Part shown: piece after piece, positions 1 through 8,079 of the stretch | How the letters are laid out: each line of letters starts with the position of its first letter | How positions within the stretch are numbered: position 1 is the stretch's first letter | NCBI GenBank assembly: GCA_045535505.1 | Contig: JAZSLU010000020.1 | Coordinates: 1 to 12,094 of the forward strand | Origin: CAKSST01 sp045535505 | Lineage (GTDB): Bacteria; Bacillota; Clostridia; Oscillospirales; Acutalibacteraceae | Direction of reading: 5' to 3' | Length of the DNA: 12,094 nucleotides | Program-made: the position numbers and the translations under genes | Notes under the pieces: generated by a model | What the model saw: only the letters and a program-made list of their open reading frames with translations | Told to the model about the DNA's origin: nothing | The model's database searches: none

Positions 1-9
1 CGCCTTTTT

Positions 10-1203
10 TTACAGTTCAAGCATTTTGTGTGTCCAAATTCCAAAGGGGTTTTTGAAAACAACTTTAAAGTTTTTAGCGTCGGCAGGAATTTTGCGTGAA
101 AATTCGCCGCTTTGTTTTTCCTGTTCGGTCAGTTCTTCAACCTTGGCTAATGGAGCGCATAGCGTACCGGCCTCTCTAAAATCAAGATAATAAAGTTTGC
201 TGTCGGGGTCGGACGTTGATGCTTTAACTATTAAATCGCCGTTTGAGACAGAGTAGTTTATGTAATGCTGTACAACGTAAAACTCGGTAAAGCAGTTGGT
301 GTTTGCAAGTCGAGCGGTATATTTGCCAACGTCAAAAGTTCTGGCAATTTTTTGGTTTTGTGTTACGGGCACAGTTTCAATAATCTCGCCGTTACGCAAA
401 ATTTCAACTGTGTTCTCGCCCTCTAAAAATACCGAAATAACAGTTTCTTCACCCAAGGCATAGTTTGACTTGTTGCCATAGTCAACCGCAATGGGAGGCA
501 GCGCTTTGGGAATGCCCTTGTTTAAAAGAGCGTCTGCGGCAAGGTCAAGTTCGGGAACATCGTCAACAAACTGATAACGCCACAAACCGAACTCAGCGAA
601 TTTTTTATAAAATTCTTCAACAGTAAATTGTCTGCGAATGCAGGTTGGACGTGTACCTTCAGAAACCTCAATCTGTTCAATAACACCGTCCTCGTTTTTA
701 AGTAAGTCGGTAATCATTGCTACGTGTTTTCTGCCGGTTTTGTTGTAGCCGTAAAGAACGTCGCAAAGTTCAATGTCTTCGGGCTTAAAAAAGCCTGGCT
801 CGGCAATATGGTTCATACCGGGAAGTGTTGGCCAACGTTTTGTTGAATAGCGTTTGTCAATACCAAAAGCATAGCGAATAAAACCGTTGCAAACAATGCC
901 ATAATAAGGCCACGAGTTGTTGGCGCCGTCAAGGTCTTTTTCATAAAGTACGCTGTCGGGGTTGCCAAGTGCGCTTAAAAAGGTTTCAACGCTCACGTTC
1001 TCGTCAAAAAATTTATCAATCGGTTCGGGGGAAGAATATATAACACCCTTTACTTCCACGTTGGCAGGAAAAGTTGTAACACCGGTCTTTTTTGTGTAGG
1101 TTTTGATGTCTTTGCGAGGGGTCCATTTAAATTCTGTCAACTGTCTTGCACGTGCAATAGCGGCAGCCTTGCCTTTTGTGTCAGCAATAGTGCTTGTAAG
1201 CAT
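10..1203 (-). CDS. NlpC/P60-like cysteine-peptidase-fold protein, nrdR operon partner
   Basis: 397 residues, role unknown. Residues about 100-185 read like an NlpC/P60 core: C105 in VCNGFIRYAFG corresponds to the family's DCSGFxxY nucleophile motif, although the usual Asp before the Cys is Val; DVLYGYN (148-154) resembles the GDLVFF strand; H160 in KHVAMITDL fits the catalytic His strand, followed by a polar strand (EQIEVSEG, 177-184). Residues about 240-397 are beta-rich and may form one or two Ig-like domains. There is no signal peptide, membrane helix or lipobox, unlike secreted wall hydrolases, so an internal role or non-classical export must be assumed. The start is ATG 1203, with AAAAGGAGAC 7 bases upstream; this ribosome site overlaps the nrdR stop codon, so the two genes are probably co-transcribed and translationally coupled. 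The fold call is from motifs alone. An amidase or transglutaminase-like relative is possible. Confidence 0.6.
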   Translation of the reverse strand: MLTSTIADTKGKAAAIARARQLTEFKWTPRKDIKTYTKKTGVTTFPANVEVKGVIYSSPEPIDKFFDENVSVETFLSALGNPDSVLYEKDLDGANNSWPYYGIVCNGFIRYAFGIDKRYSTKRWPTLPGMNHIAEPGFFKPEDIELCDVLYGYNKTGRKHVAMITDLLKNEDGVIEQIEVSEGTRPTCIRRQFTVEEFYKKFAEFGLWRYQFVDDVPELDLAADALLNKGIPKALPPIAVDYGNKSNYALGEETVISVFLEGENTVEILRNGEIIETVPVTQNQKIARTFDVGKYTARLANTNCFTEFYVVQHYINYSVSNGDLIVKASTSDPDSKLYYLDFREAGTLCAPLAKVEELTEQEKQSGEFSRKIPADAKNFKVVFKNPFGIWTHKMLEL

Positions 1204-1218
1204 GATTTTTGTCTCCTT

Positions 1219-1671
1219 TTAGTTCTGCAATAATTTGTTAAGCTCATCCATAAAGGTGTTAATGTCTTTAAACTGACGGTAAACCGAAGCAAAGCGCACA
1301 TAAGCAACTTCGTCAAGAGCTTTAAGTTTTTCCATAGCCAGCTCGCCAATTTTATCAGACGTAACCTCACGGTCGAGTGAGTTTTGTAAGGTGAGTTCAA
1401 TATCATCAAGAGCATGCTCAAGGTCGTTTATTGAAATGGGACGCTTTTCACAAGCACGAAGCATACCATTAAGAAGTTTGTCGCGGTCAAAAGACTCACG
1501 AGAGTGGTCTTTTTTGATAACGATAATGGGCAAACTTTCCATAATTTCGTAGGTAGTAAAACGTTTTTGACATTTCAAACACTCTCTGCGGCGACGAATG
1601 CGAACGCCTTCATCGGTGGGGCGAGAGTCAATAACGCGGCTTTCTTCATAACTGCAATAAGGACACTTCAT
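1219..1671 (-). CDS. nrdR: Transcriptional repressor NrdR
   Basis: 150 residues, the usual NrdR length. It is a cytosolic repressor that binds ATP/dATP and shuts down ribonucleotide reductase genes by binding paired NrdR boxes. The N-terminal zinc ribbon has C3, C6, C31 and C34 (CPYC and CLKC), followed by the typical basic DNA-binding stretch RIRRRRE (24-30). An ATP-cone domain spans about 47-137, with PIIVIKKD and the FDRDKLLNGM segment. Start ATG 1671 has GAGGTG 7 bases upstream. It is first in a leftward operon with the NlpC/P60-like gene, 15 bases apart. A strong promoter lies at 1709-1737 and a likely NrdR box at 1679-1694, so autoregulation is plausible. No nrd reductase gene lies in the window. 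Confidence 0.97.
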   Translation of the reverse strand: MKCPYCSYEESRVIDSRPTDEGVRIRRRRECLKCQKRFTTYEIMESLPIIVIKKDHSRESFDRDKLLNGMLRACEKRPISINDLEHALDDIELTLQNSLDREVTSDKIGELAMEKLKALDEVAYVRFASVYRQFKDINTFMDELNKLLQN

Positions 1672-1678
1672 TTGTATG

Positions 1679-1694
1679 CACCTCTATATAGTGT
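1679..1694 (-). promoter_or_regulatory. Probable NrdR box in nrdR leader
   Basis: The minus strand reads ACACTATATAGAGGTG. Against the general NrdR-box pattern ACACWATATATWGTGT it matches 12 of 16 positions, with a perfect left half and centre and a degraded right half. It lies just after the predicted transcription start and overlaps the nrdR ribosome site, a sensible place for autorepression. NrdR normally binds two boxes about 31-32 bases apart; I see no good second copy, which lowers confidence. Confidence 0.45.
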
Positions 1695-1708
1695 GTTTTA
1701 CAAGCAAA

Positions 1709-1737
1709 AGTATAGCACAAACCACAATTAAATGCAA
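1709..1737 (-). promoter_or_regulatory. Sigma-A promoter of nrdR operon
   Basis: Read on the minus strand: -35 TTGCAT (1737-1732), a 17-base spacer, then -10 TATACT (1714-1709) preceded by TGC, which makes an extended -10. The predicted transcript starts near 1702, giving a leader of about 30 bases. This is one of the best-matched promoters in the window. Confidence 0.8.
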
Positions 1738-1753
1738 GAAAATTAAATTATTG

Positions 1754-1782
1754 TTGATTATGTTGCAATTTGTTGTTAAAAT
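1754..1782 (+). promoter_or_regulatory. Promoter of ppiB-rmlA-glycosyltransferase operon
   Basis: TTGATT (1754-1759), 17-base spacer, TAAAAT (1777-1782). The predicted start near 1789 keeps the ribosome site at 1792-1798 on the transcript. A better-looking TATAAT at 1784-1789 is less likely because transcription would then start inside that ribosome site and its only -35 (TTGCAA, 1763-1768) is 15 bases away. The promoter is back to back with that of nrdR. Confidence 0.45.
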
Positions 1783-1791
1783 GTATAATAG

Positions 1792-1798
1792 AAAGGTG
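1792..1798 (+). promoter_or_regulatory. Ribosome site that fixes a TTG start for ppiB
   Basis: AAAGGTG, 8 bases before TTG 1807. The alternative GTG at 1798 is the last codon-like triplet of this very site, so it cannot be the start used with it. Confidence 0.7.
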
Positions 1799-1806
1799 TG
1801 ATTTTC

Positions 1807-2406
1807 TTGGCAAATTATCAGACAACCAAACCCGCAAGCGGCGATACAGTAGCAGTAATGCACACATCAATGGGTGATATTTCAATCAAATTATTTCCCC
1901 AGTATGCTCCTAAAGCGGTAGAAAATTTTATAACTCACTCAAAAAACGGATATTACGACGGTCTTATTTTTCATCGAGTAATTAATTCGTTTATGATACA
2001 AGGCGGTGACCCGACAGGTACGGGTTGCGGCGGTGAAAGCATCTGGTCAGAGCCCTTTGAGGACGAGTTCTGTCCCCAGCTTCATAATCTTCGCGGCGCT
2101 CTTTCAATGGCAAATTCAGGCCCCTGCACAAACGGTAGCCAGTTCTTTATTGTTCAGGCAACCGAGGTGCCCGAAAATATGCTCTCACAAATGGCTGAAC
2201 TTGCCGACAGAGGTTTTCCAACCGAATGTGTGGAAGATTATAAAAATATGGGAGGCACTCCTTGGCTTGATTTCCGTCACACCGTTTTCGGACAGGTGTT
2301 TGAGGGAATGGATACGGTTGACGCTATTGCCGCTGTTGCGGTGGGTGCAGCCGATAAGCCCTTAGAGGATGTTGTTATTAATTCTATTGAAATTAAGGAG
2401 ATATAG
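1807..2406 (+). CDS. ppiB: Cyclophilin-type peptidyl-prolyl cis-trans isomerase
   Basis: 199 residues from TTG 1807. It catalyses cis-trans isomerisation of Xaa-Pro bonds and is cytosolic, since no signal peptide is visible. Active-site residues of the cyclophilin fold are present: R57 in FHRV, F62, M63 and Q65 (FMIQGGDP), F113 in GSQFFIV, and W153, L154 and H158 in TPWLDFRHTVFG. About 30 extra residues (120-150) sit between F113 and W153, an insertion of the sort seen in prokaryotic cyclophilins. It is the first gene of the operon; its 3' end carries the ribosome site of rmlA (AAGGAG, 2395-2400), and the genes are 3 bases apart, so translation is probably coupled. No functional link between prolyl isomerase and sugar nucleotide synthesis is known to me. 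Co-transcription may be incidental. Confidence 0.95.
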   Translation: MANYQTTKPASGDTVAVMHTSMGDISIKLFPQYAPKAVENFITHSKNGYYDGLIFHRVINSFMIQGGDPTGTGCGGESIWSEPFEDEFCPQLHNLRGALSMANSGPCTNGSQFFIVQATEVPENMLSQMAELADRGFPTECVEDYKNMGGTPWLDFRHTVFGQVFEGMDTVDAIAAVAVGAADKPLEDVVINSIEIKEI

Positions 2407-2409
2407 ACA

Positions 2410-3288
<879 letters not shown>

Positions 3289-3289
3289 A

Positions 3290-4285
3290 ATGGTTAAAAT
3301 AAGTGTTATCGTTCCCCTTTATAACGCACAAAACAGTATTGAAAAATGCGTGCAAAGTATTGCCCGGCAATCTTTGCGCGACATTGAAATATTGCTGATA
3401 AACGATGGGTCAACCGATAACAGCCAAGCGCTGTGCGACCGCTTTGTAAGCAAGGACGGTCGCATTCGTGCGTTTAGTATTGAAAATAGCGGTCCCGCAA
3501 CCGCAAGAAATATAGGCATTGACAATGCAAAAGGCGAATATCTTGCGTTTTGCGATGATGACGATTATATTGAGCCAAACACGTTAGAATATATGTATGA
3601 AAATATTAAGGATAATGACGTTTTGTGTTGTGGGCTCATTTTTGATTATGAGGGCGAAAGTATGCGTGCCGTTTTGCCCGAATGTGAACGGCTTGACGCT
3701 GTAAGCCTTAAGCACCTTAAAGACAGAAATTTGCTTGATACAATGTGTAACAAGTTGTATAAAACGGATTTTATAAAACAAAATAACATACGTTTGCCCG
3801 ATGGTGAACTTTATGAAGACACGGCGTTTAATCAGGCTTTGTTTTTGTGTTCACCTAAAACAGTTTTTTGCAAAAAAGCCTTTTATCATTATATGCAAAA
3901 AAAGGGCAGTAGTATAACAAGGCGCTACAACCCGCAAAAAATTACGCTAATGAAAAAGCGAAGCGAAAATTTACAACAGCTCGAAAAAATGCTTGGTGGC
4001 AACGGCGCCTTTAGCCAAATGTATTTTTTGCGTACAATGCTTTCCTGCTTTACCGATTGCTTTGCAGCAGACAGTTTGCACTTTTGTGATATAAAAACTA
4101 TTGTAAAACGAGAAAAAAACACAAATAAATGGAAAAGGGCAACAGCCGAGGCAAAGCCTTTTTCTAAGTTAGAAATTATTATGAAATTTGTCGCAAAGCA
4201 AACCGCCTTTTTTATAACAACTTTTTGCTATGCGTGTTATATATTCAAATATAAAACAAGAAAACTGTTTTTTGCGTTGAGGTGA
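3290..4285 (+). CDS. Family 2 glycosyltransferase
   Basis: 331 residues from ATG 3290. A GT-A fold transferase that would move a sugar from a nucleotide donor to a growing surface polysaccharide or lipid-linked intermediate. The N-terminus ISVIVPLYNAQNSIEKC and NDGSTD (38-43) are the family 2 signature. DDDD (89-92, in FCDDDDYIE) is the DXD-type metal site, and ELYEDTAF (174-180) holds the probable catalytic-base region (ED, 176-177). A hydrophobic stretch near the C-terminus (FFITTFCYACYIF) followed by basic residues suggests membrane association. The start was chosen at ATG with AGGT 6 bases upstream; an in-frame TTG at 3263 has no ribosome site and would overlap rmlA. Donor and acceptor cannot be told from sequence. 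The gene is AT-richer than ppiB and rmlA, common in polysaccharide loci. Confidence 0.9.
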   Translation: MVKISVIVPLYNAQNSIEKCVQSIARQSLRDIEILLINDGSTDNSQALCDRFVSKDGRIRAFSIENSGPATARNIGIDNAKGEYLAFCDDDDYIEPNTLEYMYENIKDNDVLCCGLIFDYEGESMRAVLPECERLDAVSLKHLKDRNLLDTMCNKLYKTDFIKQNNIRLPDGELYEDTAFNQALFLCSPKTVFCKKAFYHYMQKKGSSITRRYNPQKITLMKKRSENLQQLEKMLGGNGAFSQMYFLRTMLSCFTDCFAADSLHFCDIKTIVKREKNTNKWKRATAEAKPFSKLEIIMKFVAKQTAFFITTFCYACYIFKYKTRKLFFALR

Positions 4286-4293
4286 AAAATAAA

Positions 4294-5238
4294 ATGATAT
4301 CGGTTGTAATGGCTTCTCACAACGGAGAAAAATATATTGAAAAACAGCTGCAATCAATTGCGGCAGGAACAGTAATGCCCGATGAGGTTATTATTTGTGA
4401 CGACTGCTCAACCGATAAAACCCCTCAAATTGTTAAAAACTTTATTGAAAAAAATAATTTAAAAAATTGGCATTTTTATCAAAACGAAAAAAATTTGGGA
4501 TTTTGCCTCAACTTTTTTTCGGCAATCGAAAAAGCCAAGGGAGATATAATTTTTCTTTGCGACCAAGATGACATTTGGTTGCCCGATAAATGTGAGCAGA
4601 TGTGCGATGCTATGCACAAAAACCCCGACATTTTAAGTCTTGCTTGCCGCTATACAATCATTGACGGCAACGACAATCCTTTGCCCCAAAGCAGTGTCCG
4701 CTTTGCCGAGTTTGACGACAGTCAGCCGTTTAGCGAAATTACCGCCGAAAGTTTGGTGGGTTGCTCTTATGTGCGAGGATTCTCAATGTGTTTTTCTTCA
4801 AAAATAAAAGCAAACCTTAAAGCATTAGAGCTTAAAGATTTGCTCGCTCACGATTGGCTTATAAATTTTGTTGCGGCGTTGCAGTCAAGGGCTTGCTATA
4901 TAAACCAAGTGCTTACAAAATACCGTTCACACGGCAACAATGCTTCGCTTTCGGCAAAGCGTTCAATAAAGCACCGTATCGATGGGTTAGAGCAATCGGT
5001 TATCGCCCACGAATATCTACTGGGATTAAATTTGCCCAATATGACAAAAAAACTGCAAAAATCATTACAAAAACAAATTCGTTTTGAAAAATTACGTTTA
5101 AAAATGCTCACCCAGCGCAAAATTTTATGTTGGTTTAGGCTTTTTGTTTTCTTGCCAAGATATGCTCGTTGCTATAAACGCGTTTTTTCAGGCGCTCGTG
5201 TCTGGTTGGGGGATTTGGCTTATATAATAAAATATTAG
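4294..5238 (+). CDS. Family 2 glycosyltransferase, rhamnosyltransferase-like
   Basis: 314 residues from ATG 4294, with GAGGTGA (4279-4285) 8 bases upstream. GTG 4282 is also in frame, giving a GTGA overlap with the previous stop, but its ribosome site would be too close. Family 2 features: ISVVMASHNGEKYIEKQL at the N-terminus, CDDCSTD (35-41), and CDQDDIWLPDK (89-99) with the DXD-type DQDD. The DQDDxW form followed by HDW (186-188) and YRSHGNNAS (210-218) is typical of transferases annotated as rhamnosyl- or related polysaccharide transferases, which fits an upstream rmlA. The C-terminus is basic with hydrophobic segments (CWFRLFVFLPRY), suggesting peripheral membrane binding. It is last in the operon. 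Its stop TAG overlaps the TAA of the opposing gene, and I see no hairpin terminator there. Confidence 0.88.
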   Translation: MISVVMASHNGEKYIEKQLQSIAAGTVMPDEVIICDDCSTDKTPQIVKNFIEKNNLKNWHFYQNEKNLGFCLNFFSAIEKAKGDIIFLCDQDDIWLPDKCEQMCDAMHKNPDILSLACRYTIIDGNDNPLPQSSVRFAEFDDSQPFSEITAESLVGCSYVRGFSMCFSSKIKANLKALELKDLLAHDWLINFVAALQSRACYINQVLTKYRSHGNNASLSAKRSIKHRIDGLEQSVIAHEYLLGLNLPNMTKKLQKSLQKQIRFEKLRLKMLTQRKILCWFRLFVFLPRYARCYKRVFSGARVWLGDLAYIIKY

Positions 5239-5552
5239 CCGTCAAAATCTTCAAGTAGGGTTGTTAACTGTTCAAAAGATGAAATTTCAATGCCTTGCTC
5301 TAATAGGGTGCGGTCGGCAGGCGGCAAAGCAGAAATTAAAATGCTGTCGTAAACCTCAATAATTTCGTTGCCGTCATAAAGTGCCGCATTGTTTCCGTAG
5401 GCGGCAAGAACAAACCCCAAGTTTTGTGGATTGCTTGAACTGTTTGTGTTAACCTCGGGCGAGGTTGGCATAGCACGTACAGAAAAAAGGGCAGAGCAGG
5501 TAATTACGGTTATAATAACTGTACAAATTAAAATTATAAGACGGTTTTTCAT
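5235..5552 (-). CDS. Small exported protein resembling BofC C-terminal domain
   Basis: 105 residues from ATG 5552; an in-frame TTG at 5564 would add four residues. An N-terminal signal sequence (hydrophobic 4-22) ends at SVRA-MP, a plausible signal peptidase site after residue 27, though it could stay as an anchor. A Ser/Asn-rich linker leads to one small domain (46-103): GFVLAAYGNNAALYDG, IIEVYDSILISALPPADRTLLEQGI and SSFEQLTTLLEDF. From memory this layout (short YxGxxAvy strand, xSxLPxaDxxLLxxGI, then ELxxLLEDF) matches the domain at the end of BofC, a forespore protein that restrains SpoIVB in Bacillus, and many uncharacterised clostridial proteins. I cannot assign a role. It is leftward, convergent with the glycosyltransferase operon and divergent from the PBP gene. 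Confidence 0.7.
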   Translation of the reverse strand: MKNRLIILICTVIITVITCSALFSVRAMPTSPEVNTNSSSNPQNLGFVLAAYGNNAALYDGNEIIEVYDSILISALPPADRTLLEQGIEISSFEQLTTLLEDFDG

Positions 5553-5567
5553 AACATCACTCAAAAA

Positions 5568-5595
5568 ATAATAGTTTTATATGTATTATTGACAA
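5568..5595 (-). promoter_or_regulatory. Possible promoter of BofC-like gene
   Basis: Minus strand: TTGTCA (5595-5590), 16-base spacer, TATTAT (5573-5568). The transcript would start near 5561, leaving only about 9 bases before ATG 5552 and placing the in-frame TTG 5564 outside the message. Such a short leader is unusual, so a different (possibly sporulation) promoter further upstream is possible. Confidence 0.35.
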
Positions 5596-5673
5596 AAATC
5601 TTACATAAAATTCAAAATTAACATAAACGAAATAAATTTGTTAAAATATTGTAACCCCATTTTTAAAAAATTG

Positions 5674-5682
5674 TGATATACT
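5674..5682 (+). promoter_or_regulatory. Extended -10 promoter of PBP gene
   Basis: TGATATACT: TATACT (5677-5682) with TG one base upstream, the extended -10 arrangement; no convincing -35 hexamer is seen 16-18 bases upstream. Predicted start near 5689 gives a leader of about 35 bases. A GTG at 5673 that opens the longest frame lies inside this promoter. Confidence 0.45.
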
Positions 5683-5708
5683 TTATCTTTGCAAAAAGGT
5701 GTTTTCGA

Positions 5709-5715
5709 AAGGAGG
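5709..5715 (+). promoter_or_regulatory. Ribosome site fixing TTG start of PBP gene
   Basis: AAGGAGG, a near-perfect Shine-Dalgarno, 8 bases before TTG 5724. It decides for TTG over GTG 5673. Confidence 0.8.
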
Positions 5716-5723
5716 AATTCGGC

Positions 5724-8006
5724 TTGAACGACGAAAAAAGACCTAATGACCAATTTTTTTCGGAAAATTCTTTAAACAGCGCCAACGGTGGCGAGGGTGG
5801 CATTGACCTTAACAGCTTTTCCACCCGTAAACCGGAAGCCAAACCACAAAAAGAGTTTCGTTTGGGACGGTTCAACTTTAAACTTAAAAAAATTAAATTT
5901 ACAAAAGCAGGTATCATCAAAACGGTACTGTCTTTGTTTTTGATTGGCATAATCACCTTCTGTCTTATAGCAGGAGCGGTGGTTGTTTACGCCTTTGGCT
6001 TTGTTGACAGTACAATGGTCGAAGACCTTGACGAGTTAAGTTTAGGTTTTACCACCACTATATATGTTCAGGATAACGAGGGTAACTGGGTTGAAAACCA
6101 ACGGCTACACGGTATGTATAACCGTATATGGATACCGCTTGAAGAAATGCCTCAAGACCTCATTGATGCCTACGTAGCAATAGAAGACCGCCGCTTTTAC
6201 GACCACGACGGTATAGACTGGAAACGTACGGTTTCGGCTTTTGCAAACCTGTTTTTACATTTCTATTCGTCTAATCAGGGCGGTTCAACCATAACACAAC
6301 AGTTGGTTAAAAACTTAACAGGTGACGATTCTACCAGCCCAATGCGCAAAGTGCGTGAAATAATGCGTGCCCGCACATTAGAAATGAACTATTATAAAGA
6401 TACCATTATTGAGTGTTATCTCAACACAATTTCAATGGCAAGGGGTATGTATGGCGTTGAGGTTGCCTCAAACTATTATTTTGGCAAAAGCGCAAAAGAT
6501 TTAACGCTTGAAGAGTGTGCGGCTCTTGCGGCAATCGCCAAAGCACCTGAAACATATCGTCCCGACAAAAACCCCGAAAATAATAAAAAGCGCCGAGGCA
6601 CAGTGCTTTATGAAATGCTCAGTCAGGGCAAAATCACACAAGCAGAGTATGATGCCGCAAAGGACAAAGAACTTAATATCGTTGCCGACAGTGAACGTGT
6701 TATCACGGCTGAAACAAACTCGTATTTTGTAGATGCGCTTATTGATGATGTCGTTGCCGACCTTTGCGAAAAGTATAACTATGACGAAACCTATGCCGCA
6801 AACAATTTCTACAATGGCGGATATAAAATCTATTGCACCATGGACCCTAAAATTCAAGAGGCCATAGATGCAACCTTCTCTGACGATGCATATATCACAA
6901 AGAGTAAAAAAGGTCAAATTTCTCAATCTGCAATAACGGTTATGGACTATAAAGGTCACATCAAAGGTATCGCGGGCGGTCTTGGTCAAAAGACGGGCAA
7001 CCGTGTGCTTAACCGTGCAACACAATCACCCAATCAGGCGGGTTCAACAATGAAACCGCTGGGTGCATACGCTTTAGCGGTCGAAAAAAATATGATAACC
7101 TATTCAAGCAATGTTGAGGATAAAAAATTAACTTACGGCAGTTGGTCGCCAAAAAACTCCTACGGATATTTTAAGGGTACAGTCAAAGCTCACTATGCTT
7201 TAGGTAAATCAATAAACACCGTTCCTATTCAGTTGGTAGAAAGAATTACCCCTACAACCTGCTATAACTTCCTTAAAGAAAAAATGGGTCTTTCCTTCCT
7301 CAACGAAAACGATATAAACCTGCCGTCACTTGCCATAGGCGGCAACTCAAAAGGTCTTACCACCACGCAGTCTGCGGCGGCTTATGCTGTTTTCGGTAAC
7401 GGCGGCAAATACTATGAACCCACAACATATGTAAGGGTTGAAAATCAGCACGGTAAGGTCATTTTAAAAGGTGAAAGCAGTCCCGTTGTAGCCATCTCAG
7501 AAGACACCGCTTGTATTGTCAACCATATGCTACAAGCAGTTATATACGGCTCAGAGGGTACGGGCTCAGGTATGCAATCCTATGTTAACGGAAGTACCCT
7601 TTACGGCAAAACAGGTACGTCAGACTCGTCTGTGGATAAATGGTTTGTCGGCGGCACACCTTACTATGTTGCTTCTTGTTGGTACGGCTTTGACCAGGAT
7701 GAAAAGGTTACAGCAACAAGTATGGTTAAAAAACTTTGGGGCAACGTTATGAAAAAAGCCCATTCTGGCAAAGAGGCTGCAAAATTTGTTGACAGCGAAT
7801 ATGTTGAACATCTTTATTACTGTAAAGAAACAGGCCTTGTAGCAACCGATGCCTGTCCCGAAAAAGCAGAGGGCTGGTATAAGCAAAATTATAAGCCTGC
7901 TTGTACTTCCCATTTGGGTAACACTTTGGGTACGGTTGAGCAAATTGCCGAGCAACAAGCGCCATCGGCAGAACAATCAGAAAACACCTCGTCAACTGCA
8001 CAGTAA
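5724..8006 (+). CDS. Class A penicillin-binding protein (PBP1A-type), transglycosylase/transpeptidase
   Basis: 760 residues from TTG 5724. It polymerises lipid II into glycan strands and cross-links peptides at the outer face of the membrane. Order: polar cytoplasmic tail (1-62), rich in Lys/Arg near the membrane; one membrane helix (about 63-92); GT51 transglycosylase domain with EDRRFYDHDGID (catalytic E154), QGGSTITQQLVKN (185-197), RKVREIMRARTLE (208-220) and YLNTISMARGMYGVEVAS (232-249); a linker; then the transpeptidase domain with SxxK at S441-K444 (GSTMKPLG), SxN at S496-N498 (KSINT) and KTG at 629-631 (YGKTGTS). C700 and C711 sit in YCKETGLVATDACPEK, a common C-terminal motif of Gram-positive class A PBPs. 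The protein ends in a Gln/Ser/Glu-rich tail. All catalytic motifs are intact. It is a single gene with its own promoter, closed by the hairpin at 8043-8079. Confidence 0.96.
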   Translation: MNDEKRPNDQFFSENSLNSANGGEGGIDLNSFSTRKPEAKPQKEFRLGRFNFKLKKIKFTKAGIIKTVLSLFLIGIITFCLIAGAVVVYAFGFVDSTMVEDLDELSLGFTTTIYVQDNEGNWVENQRLHGMYNRIWIPLEEMPQDLIDAYVAIEDRRFYDHDGIDWKRTVSAFANLFLHFYSSNQGGSTITQQLVKNLTGDDSTSPMRKVREIMRARTLEMNYYKDTIIECYLNTISMARGMYGVEVASNYYFGKSAKDLTLEECAALAAIAKAPETYRPDKNPENNKKRRGTVLYEMLSQGKITQAEYDAAKDKELNIVADSERVITAETNSYFVDALIDDVVADLCEKYNYDETYAANNFYNGGYKIYCTMDPKIQEAIDATFSDDAYITKSKKGQISQSAITVMDYKGHIKGIAGGLGQKTGNRVLNRATQSPNQAGSTMKPLGAYALAVEKNMITYSSNVEDKKLTYGSWSPKNSYGYFKGTVKAHYALGKSINTVPIQLVERITPTTCYNFLKEKMGLSFLNENDINLPSLAIGGNSKGLTTTQSAAAYAVFGNGGKYYEPTTYVRVENQHGKVILKGESSPVVAISEDTACIVNHMLQAVIYGSEGTGSGMQSYVNGSTLYGKTGTSDSSVDKWFVGGTPYYVASCWYGFDQDEKVTATSMVKKLWGNVMKKAHSGKEAAKFVDSEYVEHLYYCKETGLVATDACPEKAEGWYKQNYKPACTSHLGNTLGTVEQIAEQQAPSAEQSENTSSTAQ

Positions 8007-8042
8007 AGGTTAAAAATTTGCTTTAAAAACACATTAAAATAC

Positions 8043-8079
8043 AAATCACCCCATAAAATAGTTTATGGGGTGATTTTTT
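8043..8079 (+). terminator. Intrinsic terminator of PBP gene, containing tspO ribosome site
   Basis: AAATCACCCCATAAA (8043-8057) pairs perfectly with TTTATGGGGTGATTT (8062-8076): 15 bp, loop ATAG, and six T (8074-8079). It lies 36 bases after the PBP stop. The next base begins the tspO ATG, and GGGGTGAT of the 3' arm is the only ribosome site available to tspO. Confidence 0.85.
8067..8074 (+). promoter_or_regulatory. tspO ribosome site sequestered in hairpin
   Basis: GGGGTGAT matches GAGGTGAT at 7 of 8 positions and ends 5 bases before ATG 8080. Bases 8067-8074 are all paired in the terminator stem, so on a read-through message the site would be hidden. Confidence 0.65.

Noticed and set aside
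1..9. Start of a terminator for the nrdR operon at the window edge
   Set aside because: Only an A-run and GGCG (minus strand) are visible after the stop; the rest of any hairpin is outside the window.
1504..1731. 75-residue plus-strand frame covering the nrdR start region
   Set aside because: Lies opposite the zinc-ribbon coding part of nrdR and has no ribosome site.
1784..1789. Consensus TATAAT upstream of ppiB as its -10 box
   Set aside because: Transcription would begin near 1796, inside the ribosome site at 1792-1798, and the only -35 candidate is 15 bases away. TTGATT-17-TAAAAT fits better.
5631..5656. TTGTTAAAATATTG as a Rex-type site before the PBP gene
   Set aside because: Only the left half fits; there is no TTAACAA half at the right spacing.
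6501..7025. 174-residue open frame on the minus strand within the PBP gene
   Set aside because: It is the mirror of the strongly conserved transglycosylase and linker coding sequence, with no ribosome site and low-complexity hydrophobic content.
8007..8079. Riboswitch or attenuator leader before tspO
   Set aside because: The gap is only 73 bases and holds one simple hairpin; no aptamer-like multi-stem structure or alternative pairing is seen.
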